A DNA stretch of 64,000 nt from Podospora pseudocomata (taxonomy: Eukaryota; Ascomycota; Sordariomycetes; Sordariales; Podosporaceae). The notes beneath the pieces were generated by a model. That model did not search any database, was not told where the DNA came from, and saw only the letters and a list, made by a program, of their open reading frames with translations. Numbering within the stretch: the first letter of the stretch is position 1; each line of letters opens with the position of its first letter. Shown here one piece after another: positions 1 through 11,519 of the stretch. Made by a program: the position numbers and the translations under genes. The stretch is taken from contig NC_085888.1 of NCBI RefSeq assembly GCF_035222375.1, forward strand, positions 2,480,001 through 2,544,000. Direction: 5' to 3'.

Positions 1-12
1 TTTTTCTCTCAG

Positions 13-1307
13 TAACCCAAGGCATCACCGCCCACGAATACGCCTCCCGCCGCTCCCGCCTAGCCCTCTCCCTCCCTCCCGACGGCGTGGCTCTCCTCGC
101 CGCCGCCGACCTCAAATACCGCTCCGGCGCCGTCTTCTACCCCTACCGTCAAGACTCCAACTTCCTCTACCTCACCGGCTTCCTCGAGCCTGAATCCCTC
201 GCCGTAATCCGCAAAACCGGCCCCGGCCCCGACGACTATCTGTTTTCCCTCTTCTGCCGCCCCAAAGACCCCCGCGCAGAACAATGGTCCGGCCCCTGGT
301 CCGGCCTCGAGGCAGCAGAAGACGTCTTCAACGCAGACAACAGCTACGACATCTCCCGCGCCTCCACCACCCTCCCCTCCCTCCTCCGCGGCGCCTCCAA
401 AATCTTCACCGACATCCCCCCCTCGCTCACCACCCCCTCCAACATCGGGTCCCTCCTCAAATCCCTCTCCCTGCCCACCTCCCCCTTACAAACCCTAGTC
501 AACACCCTCCGCGCGATAAAATCCCCCGCCGAAGTCGCCGCCATGCGCCACGCCGGCCAGGTCTCAGGCAGGGTGATCACCTCGGCCATGCGCCGCCCCT
601 GGACCCTAGAAAAAGACATCCACGCCTACCTCGACTACGGCTTCACGCAGCACGGCCTCAGCGGGCCAGCCTATGTCCCTGTTGTTGCTGGCGCAAGCAG
701 AGGTTGCATGATCCACTACGTGCATAACACGTCCGACCTGCCCGCCAACTCCACCGTGCTTGTCGATGCGGGGGGTGAGTACGGGTACTACGTCACTGAC
801 ATCACGCGGACCTGGCCGGTGTCTGGAAAATTCTCCCCTGCTCAAAAAGACCTCTACAATGCTGTGCTTACCGTTCAGAGGCAGTGCGTGGCGCTGTGCA
901 GGGAGAACGCGGGGGTTAGTCTGGATGAGATTCACCGCGCGGCGGAGAATGGGTTGAGGGAGCAGCTGGCGTTGTTGGGGTTTGAGGGGTTGACAGCGGG
1001 GACGAAGAGGTGGACGGGGCAGGGAGGGGAGGATCTGATGGATGTGCTGTTTCCTCATCATGTTGGGCATTATGTCGGGTTGGATGTTCATGATGTTCCC
1101 GGGTATGGACGGTCGGTGGCGTTGAAGAAGGGACACTGCGTGACGGTGGAGCCGGGGGTGTATGTACCGGATGATGAGAGGTTTCCCAAGCATTTTAGGG
1201 GGTTGGCGGTCAGGATTGAGGATAGCGTTGCGGTGGATGAGGAGGGGCCGCATGTGCTGACGACCGAGGCGGTTAAGGAGGTGGAGGATATTGAAGCGCT
1301 GAGGTAG
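13..1307 (+). CDS. icp55: ICP55-type Xaa-Pro aminopeptidase (M24B), 5' partial
   Basis: The 5' end lies outside the window. The first bases (pyrimidine run then cag at 10-12) look like a 3' splice site, so the last exon starts at 13 and gives about 430 residues. The product resembles mitochondrial intermediate cleaving peptidase 55, which trims one residue from imported proteins after MPP cleavage. The N-terminal half is an aminopeptidase-P N domain (FYPYRQDSNFLYLTGF). The C-terminal half is a pita-bread fold with the two-metal site: Asp codons at 765-767 and 798-800 (DAGGEYGYYVTDITRTWP), the HHVGHYVGLDVHD block, and Glu in VEPGVY and in RIEDSV. All expected ligands are present. The targeting sequence is not visible. 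The cytosolic prolidase family is the main alternative, but the FLYLTGF and DPRAEQWSGP stretches favour ICP55. Confidence 0.9.
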
Positions 1308-2098
1308 GGTGGTGTAGTTGTTGTACGATAGGTGATGAGGGTATGTAAAAGGGGGTAAATAAAACCAAGGTGACACATACATTAAGCTATAGAAACAAAG
1401 AGGCCATGTTTGATATTAACATTTGATTCATGGGTAGGTATTCTAAGTTAAGGTGCTGTTCCACCAGAGCCAGAGAAAGTACTTCCCCCTTTTATTTGCT
1501 CTGCCTAGTTTGACGGTTTGCCAATTACTGCTATTAATCTCTTGCTCTTGCCGATCATGAGCCTCAGTAACAAGGCATACGTACACAATTTTCATACCAC
1601 TCGACTCAACGACACCAAGAAACCAATGTGAGATACGATTCTCCATTCTCTTCATGGCGATTCATCCCAAGTAAACTATCATCGGTATCATGAAAATGGG
1701 ACCCAAGTTCCCAAGACAATGATAGCCCGAGCATAAGACCTGGCCTGTCCAACCCAAAAGAAAACCAACCCAAAAGAAAACCGACCCAAAAACCCCAACA
1801 TCAACATGTAATTTTCTCAACCCATCCAACCCCCTAACCCCTATTTTTAAGCATGCTTCCAAAATGAACCCTCCTCCAAAAAAATGTAAATGCTCCCACC
1901 CCAAAATGCCACATCCCTTTCAATCAACAAACACACAGATGACGAAAGAAAGCCGCTTTGCCGCCAATTTTTTGATGGGAGTAGGAATTAAGTAACAAAA
2001 GAATAAAAAAAAAAGTGGTATATACAAGAAATGTGTTTCTTGAAGAAATAAAAGAAAGCTTGATTGGTGATGATGTTGGCGGTGATAGTTTTTGTATG
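1308..2098. other. Tail-to-tail intergenic region
   Basis: Convergent 3' ends of the ICP55-like gene and the bHLH gene. It is A+T-richer than the flanking exons, with poly-A and poly-T runs and only chance ORFs. It includes a direct 16-bp duplication at 1751-1782. I see no gene here. Confidence 0.7.
1751..1782. repeat. Two perfect 16-bp tandem copies
   Basis: aacccaaaagaaaacc occurs twice head to tail, followed by a decayed third unit (gacccaaaaacc). It is noncoding and probably arose by slippage. Confidence 0.85.
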
Positions 2099-3763
2099 TC
2101 AACAGAACCCTCTCGGATCGAAAAGCGTCCTACTATACGTCGGCATCATGTACTGCGGTCTTGCCGTCGCGTTCAAAAGTTGTTCAAAGGCCTGCAACCG
2201 TCTCGAGAGCTCGCGGTGTTCCTGCACGATCTGCTTGTTTCGACGCTCGAGCCAGTGTATGTACTCGGTTGCTTTAGTCAGGACCGCACCCTACAAGCAG
2301 TATTGGTTAGTTTTATTGGTAGGAGCTTGATCATGGTCGATATTAAACCCACCTTGCTGACTTTAGGCGCCCTCGACGGCTGATTCGGGTCCTCCCCTTC
2401 CTCATTTTCAGGTATTGTCCTCAGCGATGGAACAGCATCTCTCAACTCCGAGATCTTATCCTTCAAATTCGTCCGGTATTTCCTCTCGATATCATTATGC
2501 GCCGTCCGGTCCCCTCCTGCTGCCTTGACCTTCTCCTTGGCCTTGCTGTCACTGACACTGCCCTGTCGTTTTGGCTGGTGCAAAGATCCCGGTTTCGGGT
2601 GAGGTGTCGTCGAATGGGGCGGTGACACTGGTTTTGGACCACCCATACCGCCACCCATCCCCATTCCCATCCCCATTCCCATCCCCATGCCCATTCCCAT
2701 TCCCAAACTTCCACTGCCCGAACCCCCTGCCGTAAAAGGTGTGCTCATCCCCGGGTTCAATCCCGTAAAATTCAAGTTCAAATTCGACCCTAACCCTCCC
2801 ATACTCGACCCCGGATTCATGGCAATCGCTATTAGCCTCCTCTGCTCCGCCTCGTTCAAAGCCTGATTGTTAAGACCAATCAAAGAGTCCATGCGCAGGC
2901 CCGGCTGCGGTCGTTCCCAGCTAAGCGGCGTCGAGTAGAGCCCTTCCCGCGGCGGAACCTCGGGTGGTGGCGCAGATTCGATCTTGGACATGTGGTCGGC
3001 AAGATTAATCGAAGAAAACCCGTCATCGTCGTCGTCGTCATCCGAGAGAGCATTGTCCAACGCGCTGTCGTCCATCGTCTCCTCGTGTTTTAGCCTACCC
3101 CCCGCATGCGCAGTGTTTCTGGAACTATTCGTGTCAGTCACTGTACCCTGCCTGCTATTGCGCCCATCCAACCGACACTCACCTCCGCTTTACAGGTGGT
3201 CTTAGTTCTCCCTCACGTCTAGAAGCCTCAACGCCCTCGGGAATACTGGCCAGCCCCTCATCCTTGTCGAAATCCAGCCAGTAATCCACAGAATCTAGCG
3301 GCGTTGCGTCCATACTGAGCCTTGACCGTTTCCGCTCGTGGGCGTCCCTCCGCACGCCTCGTGCTGGTAATACTGGCCGCGGCTGCCTGCTGTGGGCTGA
3401 AGCTTGGGATGCGGAAGAAATGCCTGGCGAGATACTGTTGAAGCCGGCGAGCGAGGAGGGCTGGGCGATGGAATCCAGTGACAGAGGGGTTGGTGCTGTG
3501 GAAGGTGACATAGAAATGCCACCTTCCAGGCCCATACCGGTGGTGTCCCATATTGGTGGTGCCTGAGCCGAGGTGCTGGTCATGAATGGCTGGTCGACCG
3601 GGTTGACCGTCTGAATCCATGTGTCAGCAAGAGAGAGCCAAGGGCCCACCAGGTCAGGTCCAGAAGGAGTGATGAGCAAAGTGTCTTGTGTGTGCTCATT
3701 AAGTCATACCTGGTTATTGGGCATCGAAAAGAACTCGAGATGTCTTAGCGGGTCCGAGTCCAT
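2099..3763 (-). CDS. Small SREBP-type bHLH transcription factor (SrbB-like)
   Basis: Exons 3763-3710, 3610-3183, 3118-2353 and 2290-2099 join in phase to give 479 aa. The start is the first ATG (MDSDPLRHLEFFSMP). After a disordered Ser/Pro-rich half come an acidic run of seven Asp, a (Met-Gly)n tract near residues 300-316, and a bHLH near 367-440. The basic region reads HNDIERKYRTNLKDKI. The Tyr in ERKYR, where most bHLH proteins have Arg, is the hallmark of the SREBP family and allows binding to sterol-type sites. Helix 2 (KATEYIHWLERRN) is in the last exon and runs into a short leucine-zipper-like tail. There are no membrane segments, so it should be constitutively soluble, like SrbB of Aspergillus and unlike the membrane SREBP at 33.3-36.5 kb. 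Its targets cannot be read from the sequence. Confidence 0.88.
2657..2703. repeat. Coding 12-bp minisatellite, (Met-Gly)n
   Basis: Near-perfect tandem units of the type ccccattcccat on + encode alternating Met and Gly inside the bHLH gene on the minus strand. The tract is in frame and likely variable in length between strains. Confidence 0.85.
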
Positions 3764-6475
3764 GGTTGCGTGTGCATGCCGTTTGGCGTGGCTGATGAGA
3801 GAAAAGGGGTAAAGTCGCCGGGACGGGATCCAGTTGGTGTTGAAACTTTTCGTCCAGAAGTTCAACGGTTTTTTTTTGGTGGGAATTTGTTTGGCAGAAA
3901 TGGGGTCTTGTCCGTCAAGTGATGGCAAGGCCGAAAGGTCTACCCAAATCGAGAGACGAGAGGCGTCTTACTCCAAGCCTCGTTTCGGTCTTGGTATTGT
4001 CTGGCCTCCAGACGAACAACGGGATGCTTGCAGGTGCGCAGTTCAGACTTTGGCGATCTGTGCCAAGACCGAAGTGAGTGGCAAAGTTGCTGGATTGGGT
4101 TGAAAAGGTTGCTTTGCTTTGGACGAGTTCAAGAAGGGTGCGCAGGCGCCGACAGAATGAGTTGGTTGAAATCACCGGTGAGGTAAGTGACTGAGTGACT
4201 GAGTGTGAATGTGAGTATGAGTGTGTTGTGTAATCGAGCGCGGGGGCTGGCTTGGATGCTTGAGGCGCGGCGGGTAGTTTCCGAGGAGAAGATCAGCAGC
4301 CACAGAGACGCAGCAGTGGGTAGATGTTCATGAGCTGGCGGTTGAACACAGCAGCGGACGACGGTGAGGGTCGGAGTCGGGTGCCGATAGTCACGAGATG
4401 TAGTAAGACCACGAACACTGACGGATATGGCAGCACCTAGCCAAGGGTTGTTGGAGCTACCACAAGATGGCAAATACAGGTAGGTTGAATTAAGAGGTCC
4501 CAGTCGGAGATTCTAGGGAAATGCAGGGTGGCGAACAGCGAACTATTATCGTGGGACAAATGCTGCAATGCAAGTAGCCGTGTTGCGAGCAGTCCGGAAA
4601 GGGTTTCCAACAGGGGAATAGGAGTGATAAAGAAGAAGACAGGAAAAAAAAGTACACAGCGAAGGTGACGGTCGAGTCGACACCGCTAGGTCTAGTATTA
4701 CTTTAGCGGCGATAACGAGTGAAAAGGGGGGCTATTGCGCCTATGGCGTCGAGTCCTTCGAGATCCGTATTCGAGCGTAGTGCCTCTGTGTACCTGGCCC
4801 GGAAGGTATCGCTCCAGATGCGGTTTATGAGGCCGGTAGCTGACGAGCGGAAGGTGATGTTGTCGGGTTGTATGTGTGAGAGAGCTATGTACAGGAAGTG
4901 TACAAGAAACAGACAGAGAGAGCGCGGGAAGTCGGAAGCGGGCTCGAGGAGAATATGGGAGGTACCTAGGGCCCTTGTCGAGTAGTGTCGAAGAGCAGCA
5001 TCAGGAAGACTGAATGTCAGTCCAGTGGCAGAATCTCCTTTCCTATTAGAGCCAGACAGGGGCGGGCTGACAGTAACGGACGACTTTGCAGGAAGACGAT
5101 CTCGGTCTCGGCAACTGGCAGCAACGGCCAGAGAGGGTAAAAATGGATGGTGGTGTTGTTGAGCCGGGCCGAAGATACACACAGACAGATGGACACCAGA
5201 GGGAGGCTGTAACTTTTTTTGCTGGTAGCGTGGCGGCGGGATAACGTGTGGGAGGTGGGTAAAATCAGTGATCACAAGCAACAAACACTTCTCGTGAAGT
5301 GAGTGAGACTGCAAATGGCTTCTTGGGGCCTGGGATCGTTGAAGATCTCGATGGGTGTGGCACCCTGGTATTCCAGGAGGTCGCTAGGAGTTGCTGCTAG
5401 AAGCCGATTGGGCTGCTGGATCTCTGTTGCTGTCGAGATGGCCTGACTTTTGGGCTTGGGAAATTCACTCAGACACTTTACGGATTCTCTGGGGAGCTTT
5501 GGGAAGGCGGCCAGAGGCCAATCGGGGAATTGGAGCTCTGACGCAGACTCTTTTGATTTGGGCTGATTTGAGAGCAGAATCATGCCACTTTTTGTCTTGG
5601 AGAAGGCTGCGGGTGCGTGCTTCTCCACCAGCCAAGCCGGCAGTAGCTCGATCGGCGCCGTGCTGTGATTGGCTGCAACCCCTCTGCTGGGTGTCAGCCT
5701 TACCTACGACTAAAGGTTCTGACGGGGTCTGGACCCTGATATTGACAACTCCAAGGAACATGGCTGGATGTTCTGGTCCCGCCTGGACCTGCGCCGGGCT
5801 ATGGATTTTCCTGCTCTAAAAGCAAGGGCTGCCACATCACGAATAACGATATTCTCGAAGTCATGGAAGCATCAGATGCCACTTGATATATATATATATA
5901 TTTGTCTGAGGTGTTGAAGCGGTCAAGGTTGCGTTGCATGTTTGTTACTCAGCGGCGAGAAGAAGAAAAGCAAAGACCTCTTAGCTAGGTAAGTAAAGTC
6001 AGGCGATTCGGCAGCCTGATGGAAACAGGGAGCCGCAATTGCCGTGCCATTTCGTTCCATTTGCGTCGCGGAGCTATTGCAGCGTGGATTTGATATTTAT
6101 ACATCAAAACCAGCCAACCTGGTAAGGTCGGCCCGGCCCGCTGACATTTCCAAAGCCATTGTCGTCAAAATGGACGGCAAAGCGTGTGGTTTTTGACAGC
6201 TTCACCCTATACCCTAACCCTGAGAATAGCACATGGTGGGGTGGGGTCCCCCCACAAGAAGCACATGCCAAGATTGATGATCGATCGTGGGGCTGCCTGG
6301 TTGCCCTGATGCACTGGACAACCTCAAAGCTTACGACTCGTCTTTGGGAAACCTTTCACAAAAAACACAGATACTCATCCGTTTGCTCGTTACTGAGCCG
6401 CCACTCCGCTTTGTCCATCATCTCTGACAACAAATAGCCAAAGGGCGGAGAACAGCAACCGATATCTTAGCCAAC
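3764..6475. other. Long divergent promoter region, bHLH gene and ATG12
   Basis: This 2.7-kb region separates two genes transcribed outward. Minus-strand ORFs at 4129-4473, 4703-5314 and 5272-5628 have the Ser/Pro/His-rich composition of noncoding DNA and show no motif; they could include upstream ORFs in a long bHLH leader. A TA dinucleotide run is at 5885-5902, and a telomere-like ccctaaccct lies at about 6211-6221, some 255 bp before the ATG12 start. Confidence 0.6.
5885..5902. repeat. (TA)n run
   Basis: Nine TA-type dinucleotides in the intergenic region. It is too far from either start to be called a TATA box with confidence. Confidence 0.8.
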
Positions 6476-6987
6476 ATGGCATCCTCATCTTCACCCTCCC
6501 GCCCGACAGCGGACGACACCAATACATCACCACCGGCATCCCCTGTTTTGGAAGGTCGTGACTCCCCGGATCTGCCCCTCACCATGACAGCATCCACAGT
6601 TCTAATGACCCTGCCCCGTGATGCCACAACTGCCCTCGCCGCTGCCGGAGCCTTCCCTCAGGAGAAAGTCATCGTGCGTTTCCGGCCTGTCGGAGCAGCC
6701 CCGGCCGTACTTCGAGAGCAGGTCAAGGTTTCCAGCAGCTACAAGTTTGAGAGTGTTGTAGCCCATCTGAGGAGATCTCTCAAGGTCAGGGATACAGACA
6801 GTGTGTTTCTCTACATTAACAGCACCTTTGCCCCGTCACTAGACGAGGTAGTGGGCAACCTATGGAGGGTAAGCAATACTCGACTTGTACTGACATGACA
6901 CTTTGCTAACACTACGGGCTGCAGTGCTTCAAAGACTCGGAAAACAGACTGAATGTGTCCTACTCGATTACTCCTGCGTTTGGATAG
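6476..6987 (+). CDS. atg12: ATG12 ubiquitin-like autophagy protein
   Basis: Two exons (6476-6868 and 6925-6987) give 151 aa. The 56-nt intron has gtaagc, a ctaac branch site at 6906-6910 and gcag. Atg12 is conjugated through its C-terminal glycine to Atg5; the conjugate with Atg16 is the E3-like factor for Atg8 lipidation during autophagosome growth. The ubiquitin-like fold spans roughly residues 55-151 ([50 protein letters not shown]). As in the family, translation stops directly after the terminal Gly, so no protease processing is needed. The first 50 residues are a Ser/Pro-rich tail. The N-terminal start is preceded by ccaac and is the first in-frame ATG. Confidence 0.95.
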
Positions 6988-7272
6988 TAAGTCTACCATG
7001 TTGGCATGACCGAAACCGCGACAAAGTTATGTGTCCCAGTCAAAAGCATGAAGCTATTATCCTTGAGTATTATATGAAGAGTCCTTTGATGAAACGCAAA
7101 GGCATCCTAACTACCTATCAACACAACATGGTATCCGCCAAAATGCAATCAAATGGCCAAACAGAAAACCAGTTACCGCCAATGCATACAATAAACCACA
7201 ACGCTGAACCCAAGTGCGAAAGGGACAACCACGCCATGCGAAGCATCCACCACCCCCAAATCCCAATATTCT

Positions 7273-8393
7273 TTACACATCCTTGACCGTCTCCGCGAAC
7301 GCCTCGAGCTCGTCCTTTGGAATCGGGTACGTGTGCTCAGGGGCAGGATATTGCCGACTCTTGACCTCGTCTCGATAAGTCTCAATGGCCCGGAGACTCT
7401 CTGACCAGACATCGCCATACTTCTTGACAAACTTGGGGAGGAACCTTCCAGGGGGAAAGTTGCCCGTCATGTCGACCTGCACAAGCACCTGACCAGAGCA
7501 GCCGTTTCCAGCACCAATGCCAATAGTTGGAACAGAGAGCTTTTCAGTGATGATGGATGCCACCTCGGCAGGGACTGCCTCCAGGACCATGGCAAAGCAC
7601 CCGGCTTCTTGAATGGCGAGTGCATCTTCCAGCACCTTCATAGCACCGTCAGACGTCTTGCCTTGGACTCTGAAACCACCCAGGGCATTCTGCCGTTGAG
7701 GAGTCAGGCCTACATGGCCAAGTACTGGAATGCCGGCTCTGGTGATTTTGGCAATGGTGGGAGCCATCTCTTTGCCGCCTTCAAGCTTGATGCCCTGCAT
7801 GCGGCCCTCTTTGACAAACCGGATGGCTGTCTCGAGAGCCTGTTCCGGGGCGATCTCGTATGAGCCCATGGGAAGGTCACCAATCTAGGAGGAATGTCAG
7901 CCAGTCTATTGCAGAGTAGAGGGGACCAGAATAGAACACATACAGTAAAGGCAGCTCGGGTGGCACGTGCAACGGATCGACAGTGTAACAACATCTCTTC
8001 CAGAAGAACCTCTGATGTATCTTCCATGCCGAGGGCCACCATGGCAAGGCTGTCGCCGACGAGGACCATATCCATGCCGGCGGCATCTGCCACATGGGCG
8101 CTGGGGAAGTCATGGGCAGTGATCATGGTGATAGGCTCACCCCTCTTGTGCATGGCTCGGAGGGTACCGATGGTGACCTTTTTGCGGGGGTTGGTGGGTG
8201 GCGTGCCCATGGGGGAGTGGGAGCTGCTTCTGGTTTGCTGATTTGATGCATGTTTTTGGCGGAATACAGAGGCAAAGGGTGCTGTGGTGTTGAGTGTTGA
8301 TGTTGTTGATAGTGTTGTTGGTGGTGGTCGTGTGCCCCTGGAAAGGGTAGCGCACGACCTCCGAGCAACTGAGGACAGTGATGATAGGTACAT
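7273..8393 (-). CDS. panB: 3-methyl-2-oxobutanoate hydroxymethyltransferase (ketopantoate synthesis)
   Basis: Exons 8393-7944 and 7884-7273 give 353 aa; the 59-nt intron is gtatgt...cctag. The enzyme transfers a hydroxymethyl group from methylene-tetrahydrofolate to 2-oxoisovalerate, the first committed step of pantothenate and CoA synthesis. Family blocks are intact: TIGTLRAMHKRGEPITMITA, VGDSLAMVALGMEDT (metal-binding Asp), GIKLEGG, GHVGLTPQ and PTIGIGAGNGCSGQVLV. The first 60 residues (MYLSSLSSVARRSCATLSRG) are basic and hydroxylated, as in a mitochondrial presequence; a second Met starts the conserved core. The gene shares an upstream region of about 2.1 kb with the divergent UBC8 gene. 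Confidence 0.95.
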
Positions 8394-10479
8394 AGGGTGT
8401 ACTTGTGGTCACTGAAGAGGTGTGTGTGTGCGTGTGCGTCTTGCTGCACGGTGACGTCTTGTTTCAAAGTGGAAAAAAGTGGTGGTTGTTTCTCAGCTCT
8501 CTTTTTTCTTCTGCAAAGAACAGAAAGAGAAGAGTTTTTGGGAATCTGAAAATGAGCATGGTTGGGGTGAATTCGCGCAGTTTTTAATCAGCAGGGTCAT
8601 GATGGTTTTTGCTGCGTACAATTGAGTATCTCTCTTGAATCCGCTGGAGTTTTGTTTGTTGCGGCGCCCCTCCACCCAGAGGCCCAGTAAAACTACAGGG
8701 CGGGTTTCTTACCCCGAAAAAAAGGTTGAGGCCGGCTCTTTGCAAGCGGTTCGGGCGATCGGGGTGGAACATGATTGGTCATGAACGGTGAGCTGGAACT
8801 GGGGCCGCTGGAGCCGAGGCAGTGGTTTCGCCGAGTGCTTTTCCATCAGACATCTTTCAACACTTCCATGCATCCATCAGCTGAAGTGGCAGCCTTGTTA
8901 TTGATTGTGTTATCTACTCTCAGCCTTGGGGCCATTGTGGTTGCTTTGGTGTCAGATGTACTTTTGATATTGAGTCTTTTAATAAGACTATGTTGTGAGC
9001 GGAGTTCAAAGATTTCTTACCCCTCCAACATTTTGGACTTGCAACAGCAAAGCCAGAAAACCGGAGCCAAGCCGTCGATTTGCATGCCCGATTCCGGGTC
9101 AGCTCTGAGGATCAAATGTTACCGGCCAGGCACGCGTGACTCCTCCGCCTTTGCCATTGCCGTTCGCCCTCAGCTACCGCTCCGCCCATTGGGTTATGGT
9201 GTCGGATGCCCATCTACAAAAGGTGAGGAGATGGCTGTTCCCTACCCCGCTTCGCCGTACTTGTCTGTTTAACTCCGCGGGGACTACCCGGCAGGCCCGG
9301 GTTGCTTTAAAGTGGTCTCTTTGACAAGATATCGGTATACATGAGATCAAAGCCTGGATATTCTGTATGTTGGAGACTTGACTGTCAGTCCGGATTAAGG
9401 GGCCCGTTGAAAGAAGACAAAGGCGTGCCTGAGACCTGACCGCCATCGGGCCAACATCAACTCTTCCCAAATGCTTGGGCCCTCCAATCGCATGGCGTCA
9501 TCTGTCTCCACCGATCACTGACACCTCATCGAACACTCATGAATGTCCATTCATACATCCAAATGGAATCCAGGAACAAGAGAGATCGGCAATATCGGGC
9601 AGTTGGGTTGTAGATTACAAAATTGGCGTGATGGCCTAAAAGCCAACAATTGCGGGATACTCTTGGTTTTGGCTTCTCCTGTACTTGGGTGGCCTCATCG
9701 AATCACTCTCTCTCTCGGAGCAACTGGCAATTGTCCGAGCGGCTGGAAAGAGGCCCAGAGCGGGCGGGCAACGCATCCACCTTGAGGCTGCTGCAGGCGG
9801 GTGACTTCCACTGTCTGACGTCGTGGCCTTTGAAAGGGACTACCACCTCATGAAGCAATCATTTCCCTTCCCCTTTTGCCCCCTTTCCAATAAAATCGCA
9901 AGCCCTTCAACGCCTCTCTCTGTAACTGCATAAAACGGCACCTAATAAGGCAGAAACAAGAAGCCGCCATTCAGGTACAACACATCAAACAACCACAGAT
10001 AAAAGACCCCCCATTCCCCGCATCCTGCATTAACACTACGTGCCACACCCACCGCTGCTAGTACACCATAAGACCACCACCACCACCACCACCACCACCA
10101 CCACCCAGCTGAGTCAACCGATTCCGATCGTCGACACCTAATAGCAGCAGCCCTCGCTCGCCTCTTTCGCAAGTGCGCGCCTGCCAACTCCAAAAAGAAA
10201 ACCATCAAGGTAGGTCAGCAAAAAAAAAACACCTTTGGGATTGATCTCCTCCTTTTACGCTATACCTATCCTGCTGTGGCTCTGCTTGCTACTTACTATA
10301 TCCTCTCTTCCTTTCCTAACACCGATCCCTCAAACCTCGAACGCCCTGCCAGTTGCCACCCGCTAACTCAAACTCCTCGAGTTTGACAAGACCGACGCCG
10401 AAAACTCCACGCGGGCGTGTCCCTTTGAAAGCCACACCATCCCAAACGACTGGTAACGTAGCGATCCAAGTCGGCAAAG
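8394..10479. other. Divergent promoter region, panB and UBC8
   Basis: Mostly noncoding. The longest ORF opens at ATG 8781 and runs to 9272 (+, 163 aa). It holds one hydrophobic stretch but no recognisable motif and unremarkable codon use; I do not call it a gene. A GT-rich run is near 8417-8438. A (CAC)n run is at 10072-10105. About 270 bp upstream of the UBC8 ATG is a poly-A run (10219-10228). Confidence 0.6.
10072..10105. repeat. (CAC)n microsatellite
   Basis: About eleven CAC triplets upstream of UBC8, probably in its 5' leader or promoter. It is not in a supported reading frame. Confidence 0.85.
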
Positions 10480-11519
10480 ATGGCTTCCCCGCGTCGCCGC
10501 ATCGAGACAGATGTCATGAAGCTGTACGTCTACCTGCGAGGGAGGGTGATAAAAAACCAGGACTGATGGGAAATGGGTTGATAGTTTCATGAGCGATTAT
10601 GAGGTCACCTTGGTCAATGATAATAGTACGTATACATACATATACCCGACAGCGTGGGGCAAGGGGCTTGATGCGGTGGGATGTTAACAGGCTATGCTTA
10701 ATTTGCAGTGTAAGTCAAGCTCGACGCCACGACGATGGCTACAGCGGCCCGATACTCCACACGGTGCGATGGTTTGCAAGATGGGAACCTTAATGACTGA
10801 TGCGAGTGGTGGGAACGATAGGCAGGAGTTTTACGTGCGGTTCAAGGGGCCTACTGAGAGTATGTGATATCTGCTCGATAAAAGAGGTGGGTTAGCTAAC
10901 CCAGTGCAGCTCCCTTCGAAGGTGGTGTCTGGAAGGTTCATGTCGAGCTCCCTGATCAGTACCCGTATAAGTCGCCGAGTATTGGGTTCGTGAACAGGAT
11001 TTTTCACCCTAATATTGATGAGCTGTAAGTTTGACCACACGGAAGCATATAGGCAAGATTGGAATGAGAGGCTAACGACTGGGGGATTATAGGTCTGGAT
11101 CGGTCTGCCTCGACGTCATCAACCAAACCTGGTCGCCCATGTTCGACATGATCAATATTTTCGAAGTCTTCCTCCCGCAGCTGCTGCGCTACCCGAACCC
11201 GACGGATCCGCTGAATGGGGAGGCGGCGGCGCTGTTGATGAGGGAGCCGAAAAGTTATGATATCAAGGTCAAGGGTGAGTAGCCTTTCTGCTCTCATTTT
11301 ACGGTCACTCGCTTTTACCGGAGTCCTCGCGTCGTAAATGGACAAGTACAAATTGCTGACGATATCCCAATGACAGAGTACGTCCAGAAATACGCCAGCA
11401 AAGAAGCAGCCGACGATGCCGGCGCCGAAAGCGAAGACGACGACGATCTGTCCTCGGTGGCGAGTTTCGACGACGACGATGAGGAACAGCAGCCAGCTGG
11501 TAAGATGGATGATGTATAG
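10480..11519 (+). CDS. ubc8: Ubiquitin-conjugating enzyme E2, UBC8/UBE2H type
   Basis: Predicted exons are 10480-10523, 10585-10625, 10709 (one base), 10822-10859, 10910-11024, 11093-11274 and 11377-11519. These sum to 564 nt and give 187 aa. The UBC fold holds the active-site Cys in [13 protein letters not shown], the [12 protein letters not shown] block and FHPNIDEL. The N-terminus [15 protein letters not shown] is almost that of yeast Ubc8. The tail is acidic (Asp/Glu-rich), as in Ubc8 and UBE2H. In yeast Ubc8 drives ubiquitination of gluconeogenic enzymes with the GID/CTLH ligase; the same role is inferred here. The seven-exon structure is unusual next to its neighbours. The one-base exon restores the conserved Met of the NxMQEF segment; the alternative is a single intron from a donor at 10630. 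Confidence 0.92.
10709..10709 (+). other. ubc8: Predicted single-nucleotide exon of the UBC8 gene
   Basis: The T at 10709 follows a good acceptor (atttgcag) and precedes a consensus donor (gtaagt). Exon 2 ends in A, and the next exon begins with G then cag gag ttt. A+T+G gives Met, matching the residue before QEF in yeast Ubc8. A competing model uses a donor at 10630 (ac|gtatac), skips this base, and inserts Ser-Thr in place of Met. Confidence 0.6.

Noticed and set aside
606-1382. 258-codon ORF antisense to the ICP55-like gene
   Set aside because: Pro/His/Arg-rich shadow of the M24 coding strand.
4703-5314. 203-codon minus-strand ORF upstream of the bHLH gene
   Set aside because: Low-complexity His/Pro/Ser content, no conserved motif; at most an upstream ORF in a leader.
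8781-9272. 163-codon ORF with one hydrophobic stretch between panB and UBC8
   Set aside because: No family features, no splice or promoter support, and codon use not like the neighbours. Kept only as a note.
10625-10821. Reading the UBC8 region as one long intron with donor at 10630
   Set aside because: Not excluded, but it replaces the conserved Met with Ser-Thr and leaves the perfect cag-T-gtaagt element unexplained.
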